This document shows, in pieces, positions 43,974-53,237 of a DNA stretch of 64,000 nucleotides; position 1 is the first letter of the stretch, and the number at the start of each line of letters is the position of its first letter. Source of the stretch: Bacillota bacterium. GTDB taxonomy: Bacteria > Bacillota > Clostridia > Christensenellales > Aristaeellaceae. The position numbers were made by a program, and so were the translations under genes. The notes beneath the pieces were generated by a model. The model ran no database searches. It was given only the letters and a program-made list of their open reading frames with translations, and had not been told where the DNA came from. The stretch spans positions 30,658-94,657 of the forward strand of contig JAEZTL010000055.1 of the NCBI GenBank assembly GCA_023421395.1, written 5' to 3'.

Positions 43974-44936
43974 TTACCGGAGCAGTGGGAACATCAGCCC
44001 AACATTTTCCGGATCCAGCGCGTCCGCACTCATGATCAGCTTCGTATCGACGAATTCCACACGGCGGGCGGCCGTCCCACGCATCAGTTCCACCGCGCGC
44101 CTAAATCCAAGATAACCCACCCCCAGAGATTGCCTCAGGATGGTGAAGCGGATGGTTTCGTCCTGCAGGCTGTCGATTTGCGTCTGATCGCAGTCAAACC
44201 CTGCCAGCGCGATCTTTCGTTGAGCGTCCAGTTTGCGGAGGGCGGCGGCCGCGCATCCGGACAGCGTGCCATCGAGGCACAGTATGGCGTCCGCGTCCAA
44301 GTTTTGTTGAATCAGCGATTGAATGTAAAGGCGGCATGGGATGCTGTCATCCACCCTGGAAGGGCAGGCAACCGTCTGAATTCCGGCACGGCGCGCGGCC
44401 GACCGGACGCCCGCAAGCCGCTCGCCGGATACCTGGTCGTCCCGGTACAGGATCAGAAGCCGCTTTGGATCAAAAAGCCGACGCATCGCTTCCACCGCCA
44501 TGCTCCCGGAGGACGCGTGGTCGGTGCCGACGTAGAAGGCTTCTCCCCGGCAGGGTTCGCAGGCATCGAGAAGTACCAGCTTGGCGTCGCGCTGATCGCA
44601 CAGGCGAACCGCCTCAGCCACGGTTCCGGCGGAGGAGGGCACCAGCAGCACGGCCTTTGCGCCCAGATCCAGCTGCTCGCGCATACGCTCGATCTGCCAC
44701 TCCGGTACCTTCGCGCCGGGCGCGGCTACGACGTTCAGATCCATACTGAATTCGCGCGCGGCCATCCGCGCGCCCCGGTCAATGACAGCAGAGCGGACGC
44801 CGATGTCGGTATCGAGTACCAGCGCGACCAGCGGCCTTTCGGAAGCCTGGTGTTCGGGAACGGGCCAAAGCCCCCAGACGATGAGCGCGAGCGCCACAAG
44901 CGCGGCGGCTGCCGCCGTCAAGAGCGGATGCTTCAT
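43974..44936 (-). CDS. Membrane-anchored periplasmic binding protein, probable kinase partner
   Basis: A 320-residue type I binding protein fold anchored by an N-terminal hydrophobic segment (about 8-25) without lipobox, likely uncleaved. Landmarks: LVALVLDTDIGVRSAVIDRG, GAKAVLLVPSSAGT, FYVGTDHASSG, LCLDGTLSGCAAAAL, and AGFDCDQTQIDSL. Its start overlaps the kinase stop by 4 bases (ATGA), a strong hint that it is the kinase's ligand-sensing partner. Ligand unknown; sequence is more divergent than the other binding proteins here. Confidence 0.8.
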   Translation of the reverse strand: MKHPLLTAAAAALVALALIVWGLWPVPEHQASERPLVALVLDTDIGVRSAVIDRGARMAAREFSMDLNVVAAPGAKVPEWQIERMREQLDLGAKAVLLVPSSAGTVAEAVRLCDQRDAKLVLLDACEPCRGEAFYVGTDHASSGSMAVEAMRRLFDPKRLLILYRDDQVSGERLAGVRSAARRAGIQTVACPSRVDDSIPCRLYIQSLIQQNLDADAILCLDGTLSGCAAAALRKLDAQRKIALAGFDCDQTQIDSLQDETIRFTILRQSLGVGYLGFRRAVELMRGTAARRVEFVDTKLIMSADALDPENVGLMFPLLR

Positions 44937-46666
44937 GGCGTGCCCTCCCCCTTCGTCGCCGGTTGCCGGATGGTTACCAGCGTGCCGACGTCCTGCTCGC
45001 TCTGAATGGACACCCCATACTGGCTGCCGTAGGTCAGCACAATGCGCTCATGTACGTTCCGAAGCCCGATGCCGTTTCCTTTGTGCGCCTTCAGAACGTC
45101 CGCCATCTGCGTGGCGCTCATGCCCAGGCCGTTGTCGCGAACGCGCAGCACCAGCTGCGCATCCTCGACACGGGCGCTGATTGCGATAAGTCCCTCGTCG
45201 GCGGCGAAAAAAGCAAGGCCGTGTACGATGGCGTTTTCCACGATCGGCTGCAGCACCAGCTTGACTGTGCGCAAGGCCAGCGCCTCCGGCTCCGCGTCGA
45301 TGGCGTAGGTGAACTTGCTTTTGAAGCGAATCGATTGGATGATCAGATAGTTGCGCACATGCTCGATTTCTTCGGCCACGGTGATGATGCTCTTGCCCTT
45401 GGAGATGGAGATGCGAAAGAGCCTGGCCAGCGCTGTCACCATCGAAATGGCATCCCTGTTCTGCCCGCGCTCCTGCATCCACACGATGGAGTCCAGCGTA
45501 TTGTAGAGAAAATGCGGGTTAATCTGCGCCTGCAGCGCGTCCAGTTCGTAGAGCCGTTTCTGTTCCTGCTCAAGCACAATCTGATTCATCAGCAGTTTGA
45601 GGTGGCCCAGCATCAGCCGAAACGCGCTGGCCAGGTTGGCGATTTCCGAAAAACCGTGCTGTGGGATCTCGACATCCAGATTTCCACCCTCCACCACCCG
45701 CATGATGTCCGTCAGGCGGTTCACGGGCCTCGCGATCAGCCGCCCGAGCAGAATGGCTACCGACAGCGCCATCAGAAGCCCCGCCGCCAGAAACGTCACG
45801 ATCATCTTGATCGACTTGCCCATGCCGGCCGTCGCCTCGTCCATGTAGGCCACGCCCACCAAGCGCCAGCGGGTATTGTTCACCGTCTGTACGACGGTGA
45901 AGCGTTCACGTCCGTCCATCGTATCGAAAAAGTCCCCGATTACGGTCTTCCGGATCTGATCGATATTTTCGTGCTTCAGGCCCATCTCAATGAGCGGCTG
46001 CTGGCTGTGGTAGATCAGCCCGTAATCCGCGCCCAGCAGGTATACATAACCGCTGTCGCCCAGTTGCATATCCGAGAGAAGGTGTTCAAACGCGCTGAAT
46101 CGGATGTCCATTGCGATCAAGCCGGTTTCCGTCCGACCCATGCGCACATACTGCACCTGGGTGGACAGCGTGACCACCCAGGCATACTGCCCCGTATAGG
46201 CGTCCTGCAGATAGGGCTGTGAGATGGATACGGTGGAGGACCTGGCCTTGAGCGCCCGCTGAAACCATTCGGTGTCGCGGATGGCGTAAGGCGGGCGGAA
46301 TGCCTCCTCGGTGGAAGCCAGTACATCGCCCCCTTGGGAAAAAACGGACAGGCAGGAAACGTCCGAGTGCTGGCGGTTGACGAGCTCCATGTGCTCGGCC
46401 AGGGATTGCGATCGGACCTCCGCAGCCTCCCCTACCAGGCTTTTGAACAGCGCCATCGTCTCCAGCATGCCGGAGACGTAGATGCCCAGCGAAGCTTTGC
46501 CCTGAATGACGGTCTGGCGGGTGCGCGCAACCGCGTCGTCGCGGATCAGGTTTTTCGTCTGAGCGGCAAGACCCAGCATCACCGTCAGAAGCACCGCCGA
46601 CACCATCAGCGTGAACGAAATGATGATCGCTGTCTGCAGGCTGCCTTCGCGCCATCTTCGGAGCAT
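44933..46666 (-). CDS. LytS/YesM-type sensor histidine kinase with dCache domain
   Basis: A 577-residue kinase. Span at about 13-33, an extracellular dCache-like sensor at about 40-285 (with DTEWFQRALK and GYVYLLGADYGLIYHS), second span near 290-312, HAMP (ARPVNRLTDIM), His_kinase domain with QINPHFLYNTLD near 380, then IVENAIVHG, DNGLGM and GNGIGLRNV. It begins one base after the regulator's stop. Unlike the kinase at 35052 it has its own ligand domain, yet is also co-encoded with binding proteins. Confidence 0.9.
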   Translation of the reverse strand: MLRRWREGSLQTAIIISFTLMVSAVLLTVMLGLAAQTKNLIRDDAVARTRQTVIQGKASLGIYVSGMLETMALFKSLVGEAAEVRSQSLAEHMELVNRQHSDVSCLSVFSQGGDVLASTEEAFRPPYAIRDTEWFQRALKARSSTVSISQPYLQDAYTGQYAWVVTLSTQVQYVRMGRTETGLIAMDIRFSAFEHLLSDMQLGDSGYVYLLGADYGLIYHSQQPLIEMGLKHENIDQIRKTVIGDFFDTMDGRERFTVVQTVNNTRWRLVGVAYMDEATAGMGKSIKMIVTFLAAGLLMALSVAILLGRLIARPVNRLTDIMRVVEGGNLDVEIPQHGFSEIANLASAFRLMLGHLKLLMNQIVLEQEQKRLYELDALQAQINPHFLYNTLDSIVWMQERGQNRDAISMVTALARLFRISISKGKSIITVAEEIEHVRNYLIIQSIRFKSKFTYAIDAEPEALALRTVKLVLQPIVENAIVHGLAFFAADEGLIAISARVEDAQLVLRVRDNGLGMSATQMADVLKAHKGNGIGLRNVHERIVLTYGSQYGVSIQSEQDVGTLVTIRQPATKGEGTP

Positions 46667-46667
46667 G

Positions 46668-48266
46668 CTACTCGTTTTCCTTTCGAACCTGCGACGGCGA
46701 TACGCCGAAGTGTTTTTTGAATGAATAGCTGAAGTAACTCGCGTCGCCCAGCCCGCTTTGAAGCGCCACTTCGGCTGTTTTCAGGGATGTGGAAACCAGA
46801 AGCTCCATGGCCCGGTTCATGCGAAGGCCGGTCAGATACTGGTGAAAGGTCTGACCCGTTTCACGCCGGATCAGCGCGCGGAAGTAGGCGGGACTGACCT
46901 TGAGTTCCTCGCAAATTCGTTCGATGGACAGCGTCGGCTCGTGGATGTGCCGGGTGATCAGCTCCAACGCTTGCCGGGCGACTCGCATACCGCTCTCTCT
47001 GCGCCCTACGCCAATCGCGTCGGCGACTGATTCACACAGTTGGATAAGCGCCGACTCGGCCTCGTCCAAATCCCGGATTTCCAGAAAATCACGAACCAGG
47101 CTGCCCGACGCACCTCCGGTCAGGCTGATTTCCGCCTGCATGTCGCGGGCCGTCTGGATAACGGTGGTCAGCGCTTCAAGCATGTAGGTCTGAAACACAC
47201 CGAAGGGGATCTGCGCGCCTCGGAGGCGGGCCATCATCTCTCGAACGCGCTGGGTGATTTCCGGCTTATGCCGGGCACGGATGGCGGCGCTGAGCTGGGT
47301 CAGCGCCTGCGGGTCCATCGTCAGAGGAGCCCCGTCTCCGGGGCTGAGATCCCGGATATAGATTACCTGACTGTCGGCGAACAGCGCCCAATGGTTGAGC
47401 GCAGCCAACGCCTGTCCCGCACTCTCCGGAATGCAGGAGAGATGCCGGCAGGGCTCCCCCACGCCGGCCGTCACCGTCGCGCCCAGATAATCATGTACGA
47501 CCGCGCTGGCCGTATCCAGAACCGCAAGCAGTTCGCTCATGGACTGCTCCGCCCTGAGCATCGCCAGCACCGCGACGCGGCCGTTGTAGTTGAACACATG
47601 GCAGGCGATCCGCTCGGACAAAACTTCCCGGACGATCCTGTCCACCGCCAGCCTCACCAATTCGGCATCCCCGGCCAGCGAATTTTCGCAACCCTGCGAG
47701 ATGCGCACTACCGCCACCGCATACGTGGAAGCGTCAATATCCAGCGCGTACCGGGCGGCGGCGGCGCGAACGCTCATCTCATCCATGCCGCCTGACATCA
47801 TCGAACATAAAAGCTGTTCGCGCAGTACCGGCAGACTGTCGGAGAAAATCCGGTTCATTACCTGTACGCTGTTGTGCCGGACGTGTTCCTCGTCCAGTGC
47901 GCGCTTCGCTCGCTCCAGCACCACCTTGAACTCGACGGCGGAGATCGGCTTAAGAACATAATCGGCTATCCTGATTTGTATGGATTTCCGGGTGTATTCG
48001 AATTCGTCGTACCCGCTGACCACGATGAACTGCGCCATCGGCAGAAATGCGCGCATGCGCTCGACCATCTCCAGGCCGTCCATGAAATGCATGCGCACAT
48101 CGGTGATGACGAGATCGGGGCGCGTCTGTTCGGCGAGCTGCAACGCGTCCAGTCCGTTGTCGGCCTCGGCGACCAGCTGAAATCCGCAAGCCTCCCAGTC
48201 GACGATCTCCTTCATGCCCTCGCGGATTTCGGGTTCGTCGTCCACAAGCATCAGTCGGTACAACAT
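46668..48266 (-). CDS. AraC-type response regulator (YesN-like)
   Basis: A 532-residue regulator: receiver (LMLVDDE, phospho-Asp in LVITDVRMHFMDG near 55, VVSGYDEFEY, YVLKPIS), a long linker region, and C-terminal AraC DNA-binding domain (LSIERICEELKVSPAYFRALIRRE and VALQSGLGDASYFSYSFKKHFG). First gene of the four-gene operon with kinase and two binding proteins. ATG 48266 is placed by the receiver N terminus; the ribosome site (AAAGGGCG) is weak, which may limit regulator level. Confidence 0.88.
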   Translation of the reverse strand: MLYRLMLVDDEPEIREGMKEIVDWEACGFQLVAEADNGLDALQLAEQTRPDLVITDVRMHFMDGLEMVERMRAFLPMAQFIVVSGYDEFEYTRKSIQIRIADYVLKPISAVEFKVVLERAKRALDEEHVRHNSVQVMNRIFSDSLPVLREQLLCSMMSGGMDEMSVRAAAARYALDIDASTYAVAVVRISQGCENSLAGDAELVRLAVDRIVREVLSERIACHVFNYNGRVAVLAMLRAEQSMSELLAVLDTASAVVHDYLGATVTAGVGEPCRHLSCIPESAGQALAALNHWALFADSQVIYIRDLSPGDGAPLTMDPQALTQLSAAIRARHKPEITQRVREMMARLRGAQIPFGVFQTYMLEALTTVIQTARDMQAEISLTGGASGSLVRDFLEIRDLDEAESALIQLCESVADAIGVGRRESGMRVARQALELITRHIHEPTLSIERICEELKVSPAYFRALIRRETGQTFHQYLTGLRMNRAMELLVSTSLKTAEVALQSGLGDASYFSYSFKKHFGVSPSQVRKENE

Positions 48267-48321
48267 ACGCCCTTTGCCTTTCAACGAGATTTGCCCACGC
48301 CCTCCCAAAAGGCTTTCCAAT

Positions 48322-48350
48322 ATTTTACCATATGGTTGGAATTCCGGCAA
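48322..48350 (-). promoter_or_regulatory. Promoter of the second regulator-kinase operon
   Basis: On the minus strand TTGCCG (48350-48345), 17-base spacer, TAAAAT (48327-48322), about 56 bases before the ATG at 48266. Confidence 0.6.
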
Positions 48351-48365
48351 CACCGGCATACAAAA

Positions 48366-48393
48366 GAAGCCGCCCGTAGAAGCGGGCGGCTTC
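48366..48393 (-). terminator. Hairpin acting as terminator of the peptidoglycan-binding lipoprotein gene
   Basis: GAAGCCGCCCG pairs with CGGGCGGCTTC (11 bp) around a 6-base loop. On the minus strand it is followed by TTTTGT, so it can end transcription coming from the gene at 48595-50988. Confidence 0.65.
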
Positions 48394-48465
48394 AGGCCAT
48401 CGAGAAAGCCTGCGGTTTTATCGATGTGGGGGGCAAGGGGCTGCACGCGCTGAAGGATGGTGTTG

Positions 48466-48531
48466 TTTCCGCCCGCATTACGCGGGCGGAAATACCGATC
48501 GTTCCCGGCGCGACTGTCGCCGGGAACGATC
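48466..48531. repeat. Two adjacent perfect hairpins without a gene
   Basis: TTTCCGCCCGC-ATTA-(C)GCGGGCGGAAA at 48466-48492, and a 14-bp perfect stem GATCGTTCCCGGCG...CGCCGGGAACGATC at 48497-48531. Neither has a T-run. The second shares the GTTCCCGGCG arm with the terminator at 23323. Possibly REP-like palindromic repeats. Confidence 0.6.
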
Positions 48532-48594
48532 TTAGAATAGCGCAAGGTTATTCAACTATCCGAAGCGGTATGATTCCTTCGGGGACAGGAGGGC

Positions 48595-50988
48595 TCAGCC
48601 TCCTTCCTCCTCGTCGGCGGCGATGTAGTCATACGCCTCGTCCGAGTAGATATAGGTCAGAAAGTCGGGGTCAGCCGTACCGTCGGACTCGTAGCCGCGG
48701 GCAAGCTGAGCTTCAATTACCGCATCGCGGGTGGACTTTTCATACTTGCCCAGCGCGATGTCATCCTCGGACAGATAGCCCAGATCCATCAACCGGTTCT
48801 GCAGCAGCGTCACCTGGTCGCCGGTGGAGCCGATCTTGAGGGTTGCACCGGTATCGGGGGACGTGTCCCCGGAGGACTTGTAGGTGGGTGCGTCGTCGGC
48901 GAAGAGCCTTTGCTGAAGCGCCACAGTTGCGTTGCCCGTCTGATTCGCGCCGATCTTCTTCTGGAACCGTTTGACCGCCGCGGTGGTCAGTTCGCCGTAG
49001 TTTCCGCCGATGTTGCCGCTAAAGTAGCCCAGTTCCTTCAGGCGGGTCTGCAGCTGTTTGACGCGGGTGCCGCTGTCGCCCGGCTTGAGCGACACATATT
49101 CGGGTTCGGGCGTCGGCGTCGCGGAGCCGCCGTAAGGCTTGGCGGAATCGGAGAACAGTGTCTTCTGCAGCGACACGGTGGCTACGCCTGTGGGCGTCTT
49201 GCCATATGCTTTTTCAAACAGCTTGACAGCCTTGGTGGTCTTCTCCAGGTAGTTGCCGCCGATATCGCCGTCGAAGTAGCCCAGTTCCTTGAGACGGCTC
49301 TGCAGTTTTTTCACACGGGAGCCGGTGTCGCCGGGATTAAGTTCCACGTATTCCGGTTCGGGGGTCGGCGTGGCGCCGCTGTAGGGCTTGGCGGAGCTGG
49401 AGAACAGCGTCTTCTGCAGCGACACGGTGGCAACGCCTGTGGCCGTCTTGCCGTAAGCCTTTTCGAAGAGCTTGATTGCGCCGGCAGTGGAGGAGCCGTA
49501 GTTTCCGTCCACGTCGCCGGAGAAATAGCCCAGTTGCATCAGGCGGTTTTGCAGCGCCATCACGCGGAGGCCCTTATCGCCCTGTTCGAGCTCGATGTAC
49601 TCCGGCTCGGGGGTGGGCGTCGCCTTGGCGTAGGGTTTGGCATCGTCAGAGTAGAGCGTCTTCTGCAGCGACACGGTGGCAACGCCTGTGGGCGTCTTGC
49701 CGTAGGCTTGCTCGAACAGCTTGACCGCGGTGACTGTGGAAGAGCCGTACACGCCGTCGACAGAACTCTTCAGGTATCCCAATTCTTTGAGCCTGTTCTG
49801 AAGCGCGGTGACCCAGGCGCCGGTATCGTTCTTCTGCAGCTTCACATAGCTTCCGGAATTATCTGTGTTGGCCGGGGCGCTGGAGGCGAAGAGTTTGCGC
49901 TGGAGCGAGGCCGTGGCCACACCCGTGGTTTCCAAGCCCAACGCGTCCTGGAAGGACTTTACCGCCTTGGTGGTCTCGGTGAGGTAGTTGCCGCCGACGT
50001 TGGCGGTGAAATAGCCCAGCTCCTTGAGCCGCTGCTGCAGCTGCTTGACGCGGTCGCCGGTGTCGCCGGGTGACAGCGTCACGTAAGAAGCCCCCTGTGC
50101 CGGCGCGGGCGTGGGCTCGGAATAGGGCTTGGCGTCGCCGGAGAACAGCTTGGTCTGAAGCGCCACCGTCGCGATGCCGGTCTGCGTCTTGCCGTAAGCC
50201 TGCTCAAACCGCTTCACCGCGGCCACGGTGCCGGAACCGTAAACGCCATCCACCGCGCCGTTATAGTAGCCCAGCGTCTTCAGGCTGGATTGGAGATTGC
50301 GAACGCCGGTGCCGTTGTCGCCGTAACTGAGGGTGGAGTAACCGGAACTGCTTGAGGACGAGCCGGATGAACCAGACGAAGAGGACGACGAGGAAGAGGG
50401 TTTTTTGGTGGGCGTTGCCGCGTAGTCCTGATCGTCGGTATCGCCGAAGGAGATGGTGTTGTCGGTATCGGTGAAGGAATTTCCGGTATAGGTGGGCGCG
50501 GCGGAGGAATAGATCATCCGCTGCAGGTTTGCGGTGGCGATGCCGGTGGTATCAAGACCCAGCGCGGACTGGAAGCGCTTGACCGCGGTGGTCATGGAAG
50601 AGCCGTACCGGCCGTCTACCGATCCGGTGTAGTATTTGAGCTCCTTGAGCCGCTGCTGAAGCTTTTCAACGTCAGAACCGCTGTCGCCGGTGGAGAGCTG
50701 CTGGTAGACCACGGTGGTGTCGTTGACCAGATCCTCCTCAGTGTCGCCCAGGTCCGCGGTATGGTCGTTTTGCCAGTCCTGCGTGGGCGCGGAGGTATCC
50801 CAAGGCTCGGTGGGTTGAGGCGTCGGCGTTTCGGCCACCGCCTCAGGGGCGGCGGTTACAAAGGGCAGTTGAGCGTCGACGTCAAAGGACAGCGGGTCTT
50901 CCACACTGTCGGGCGTCGACGAACAGCCGGCCAGGAGGGCCACCATCAGCCCGGCCGCCGCCCATTTGATCCATTTGGTCGTGCGCAT
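48595..50988 (-). CDS. Lipoprotein with eight peptidoglycan-binding (PG_binding_1) repeats
   Basis: 797 residues. Lipobox LLAGCSST (Cys near 22), an acidic Pro/Thr-rich stretch, then eight PG_binding_1 domains. Each opens near GDxGxxVxxLQxRLKELGY and continues with VDGxYG...AVKRFQ and TGxATxxLQ. A poly-Ser linker lies between repeats 1 and 2, and TPTPEPEY-type linkers separate later ones. No catalytic domain is present, so it is probably a wall-anchoring or tethering protein rather than a hydrolase. The last repeat is divergent, followed by a very acidic C terminus. ATG 50988 has GGGGAGGA. Monocistronic. Confidence 0.88.
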   Translation of the reverse strand: MRTTKWIKWAAAGLMVALLAGCSSTPDSVEDPLSFDVDAQLPFVTAAPEAVAETPTPQPTEPWDTSAPTQDWQNDHTADLGDTEEDLVNDTTVVYQQLSTGDSGSDVEKLQQRLKELKYYTGSVDGRYGSSMTTAVKRFQSALGLDTTGIATANLQRMIYSSAAPTYTGNSFTDTDNTISFGDTDDQDYAATPTKKPSSSSSSSSGSSGSSSSSSGYSTLSYGDNGTGVRNLQSSLKTLGYYNGAVDGVYGSGTVAAVKRFEQAYGKTQTGIATVALQTKLFSGDAKPYSEPTPAPAQGASYVTLSPGDTGDRVKQLQQRLKELGYFTANVGGNYLTETTKAVKSFQDALGLETTGVATASLQRKLFASSAPANTDNSGSYVKLQKNDTGAWVTALQNRLKELGYLKSSVDGVYGSSTVTAVKLFEQAYGKTPTGVATVSLQKTLYSDDAKPYAKATPTPEPEYIELEQGDKGLRVMALQNRLMQLGYFSGDVDGNYGSSTAGAIKLFEKAYGKTATGVATVSLQKTLFSSSAKPYSGATPTPEPEYVELNPGDTGSRVKKLQSRLKELGYFDGDIGGNYLEKTTKAVKLFEKAYGKTPTGVATVSLQKTLFSDSAKPYGGSATPTPEPEYVSLKPGDSGTRVKQLQTRLKELGYFSGNIGGNYGELTTAAVKRFQKKIGANQTGNATVALQQRLFADDAPTYKSSGDTSPDTGATLKIGSTGDQVTLLQNRLMDLGYLSEDDIALGKYEKSTRDAVIEAQLARGYESDGTADPDFLTYIYSDEAYDYIAADEEEGG

Positions 50989-51091
50989 ATCGAATCCTCC
51001 CCGCTTTGCCGCGTGAATGTTTCCTGATTTTCCATTTGTTTCGGTTATAGGACGAAGGGAATCGGATGAAAGTTGCCCGCGCGGGGTGAAA

Positions 51092-53056
51092 TTACCCGTT
51101 TTGGCGCGCTCTGGCGGACACGGCGTAAACCGTCACCTCGTCGTTTCGGAACCATACCGGGAAGTGCTCGCTGAAATAGTCCTCGTCGACAGCGTAGTCC
51201 GAACGCTCATAGGCGGAGACGTAGATGTAATCCACGGCATAACGGTCAAAGAGCGCTGCGTTGGCCGCGGGCGATTCATACATGTCCCGCGCGGCCTGCT
51301 GCTGACGGCTGTAGTCCACGCCATGGAAAAAGAGGTACGTACCGGTGCCGCAGACGAGCTTGCGGCCCGTCAGCGCCGATACGGGGTTATTGTGCTGCCC
51401 GCCGGTCAAAAATACTGCATCCCCGGGCGCGTTGACCTCGACAAAGTCGGCGGCTTCAGCCTGATCCGCGCTGAACAGCTCGTAATCGGAGATCGCCTCC
51501 CGTGCGAGGGTCACGCATCCCGACAGCGTGGACACCGCCATAAACGCCGCCAGGAGCAGCGCGCGGCCTCTGACGCCGGAGAGTCTTTCGTAGAGCTTTG
51601 CCACATAGGCCGCCGCGATTGGCAGAATCAGGATGAACGCCACGTAGAAGAGCTTGTTGTTGTCGTAAGGGTTGGGCTGGAAGAGGATCAGCTCCGCCGT
51701 GACGAATACCGTGAGCGCGCCCACGGAGAGCGCCCGGACGCGCTTGTTCCCGGACAGCGCCGCCGGTACGAACAGCAGGAACACCAGCCCTACGTTTTTG
51801 ATCCAGAACCACAGCCAGCCGTCGATCAGCCCGCCGTCGTTATTGACCCAATTAAAGTGGAATTTCAACGAACCGCCGCCGGCCGTCTGCGGAAACGTCC
51901 AAGTGAGAAGCTGCGGCAGCGCAAGAATCAGCGTCAACGCACCGAAGAGCGCGAACCGCCCCAATACCTCCATCCTCCGCCTGGACTTTGCCAGAAGGTA
52001 TCCCATCACGCCCAGACTGGAGAGCCCCAGCGCGAGGAAGGAATGGGTGTGGATCATCGGCATCAGCCCCGCCCAGACGCCCAGAACCACAAAATCCCGC
52101 ACGCCTCCGGAGGATTCGGTCACCACCACGACCGGTCCCAGGGGCTCCGCGTAAATCGTGTCCGTGCGCCGGTGCACCGCCTGTGTCAGAAGCATCAGCG
52201 CGGGGATGACCACCGTCCACCCAGCCAGCAGCGTCCGCTGGGGGATCATCAGGTCCGCGATCACGTTGACCCAGCGCAGGTTGAGAGGCGGCATGTTGGT
52301 GGGCGTCTGATAGAAGCCGAAAAGCGCGTTTTTTAGCCCTGCCCATCCGGTCCGGAAGGCGCCGTCGAAGGTGTACAGAAACCCAAGTCCACCGTTCAGA
52401 AACAGTAAAAAGAATGCGATTACCGTTGCCCGGCGGCTTCTGGTCAGTTCCCATGTGAGCAGCAGGAATCCCCAATACACCAGGCCCATCATCAGCGTGC
52501 CCGTCACAATAAACGCCCAGCGAAGCGGCGCGCCGAACAGCAGCATCGTCGTCACCATCGCGTCGGACAGGAACGGATAACCCAGCATGGTGCCCGGCAA
52601 GAGCGTGTACTCCGGCGGATAGGCCGCGTTCCGGAGGCCTGTGGCGATGCCAAGGTGCAGGCAAAGATCGCCGTAGGTGGACTGCCCCACGTTCATCGCG
52701 CCGTCAACGGGCCTTAGGGTATGGGTGCACTGAAGGTAGAATGAAAAGACCAGAAACGGGATGATCAGCAGCATGAGTCCGGACGGCATGCCTGCGACGC
52801 GGGGCCGACCCGCGCGCCAGGGCCTCCCGGACAGATACAGTGAGGCGGAAATCACGGCCGTGCTGCCCAGCGCCCACCATTGGGCGGTTTTAGTGAATTT
52901 GAAGGCAAACGCCCAAACGGACGGCAGCCACATCATCAGGATGAGGCCCATCGTCAGGCCAAGGTACAGCCGCGCGTCGCGCGGCCTGTCGTAGAACAGC
53001 CCCTCCGCCGCCAGTACGCCCAGGCTCAGATACGCAGCCAGCATCAAAAAACCCAT
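51092..53056 (-). CDS. Large polytopic membrane protein, GT-C glycosyltransferase-like
   Basis: 654 residues with about 13-14 predicted spans and a C-terminal soluble part of about 150 residues. Features shared with GT-C type enzymes are an early loop with acidic residues (GDLCLHLGIATGLRNAAYPPEY, about 150-175), the conserved LFLNGGLGFLYTFDGAF region, and PYDNNKLFYVAF before the last spans. These proteins use lipid-linked sugars outside the membrane, but I cannot name a Pfam family with certainty. ATG 53056 has GGAGG 5 bases upstream and a consensus-like promoter (53087-53115). Confidence 0.75.
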   Translation of the reverse strand: MGFLMLAAYLSLGVLAAEGLFYDRPRDARLYLGLTMGLILMMWLPSVWAFAFKFTKTAQWWALGSTAVISASLYLSGRPWRAGRPRVAGMPSGLMLLIIPFLVFSFYLQCTHTLRPVDGAMNVGQSTYGDLCLHLGIATGLRNAAYPPEYTLLPGTMLGYPFLSDAMVTTMLLFGAPLRWAFIVTGTLMMGLVYWGFLLLTWELTRSRRATVIAFFLLFLNGGLGFLYTFDGAFRTGWAGLKNALFGFYQTPTNMPPLNLRWVNVIADLMIPQRTLLAGWTVVIPALMLLTQAVHRRTDTIYAEPLGPVVVVTESSGGVRDFVVLGVWAGLMPMIHTHSFLALGLSSLGVMGYLLAKSRRRMEVLGRFALFGALTLILALPQLLTWTFPQTAGGGSLKFHFNWVNNDGGLIDGWLWFWIKNVGLVFLLFVPAALSGNKRVRALSVGALTVFVTAELILFQPNPYDNNKLFYVAFILILPIAAAYVAKLYERLSGVRGRALLLAAFMAVSTLSGCVTLAREAISDYELFSADQAEAADFVEVNAPGDAVFLTGGQHNNPVSALTGRKLVCGTGTYLFFHGVDYSRQQQAARDMYESPAANAALFDRYAVDYIYVSAYERSDYAVDEDYFSEHFPVWFRNDEVTVYAVSARARQNG

Positions 53057-53086
53057 CCAAACCTCCGCAGGCAAGTATTCCAAACC

Positions 53087-53115
53087 ATTATACTGCCCGA
53101 AAGCGCATCGCGCAA
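53087..53115 (-). promoter_or_regulatory. Promoter of the polytopic membrane protein gene
   Basis: On the minus strand TTGCGC (53115-53110), 17-base spacer, TATAAT (53092-53087), 31 bases before the ATG. Confidence 0.75.
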
Positions 53116-53148
53116 GCCGGGCGTGCCGACCATGCGGCGCAAAGCTTC

Positions 53149-53160
53149 GGAAACGTTTCC
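53149..53160. promoter_or_regulatory. Perfect palindrome GGAAACGTTTCC between divergent promoters
   Basis: A 12-base perfect palindrome with the AACGTT centre, similar to LacI/CcpA-family operators. It lies 8 bases upstream of the -35 box of the TIM-barrel gene and also upstream of the divergent promoter. A repressor or catabolite-control site is plausible. Confidence 0.5.
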
Positions 53161-53168
53161 TGCCGCGA

Positions 53169-53196
53169 TTGACAGGGCGTCCCAATCGTATATAAT
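53169..53196 (+). promoter_or_regulatory. Promoter of the isomerase/epimerase-type gene
   Basis: TTGACA at 53169-53174, 16-base spacer, TATAAT at 53191-53196, about 42 bases before the ATG. Perfect hexamers. Confidence 0.8.
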
Positions 53197-53237
53197 AGTA
53201 TCTATCAGGAATTAAAAGGACGACAAGGAGGTCTCCC

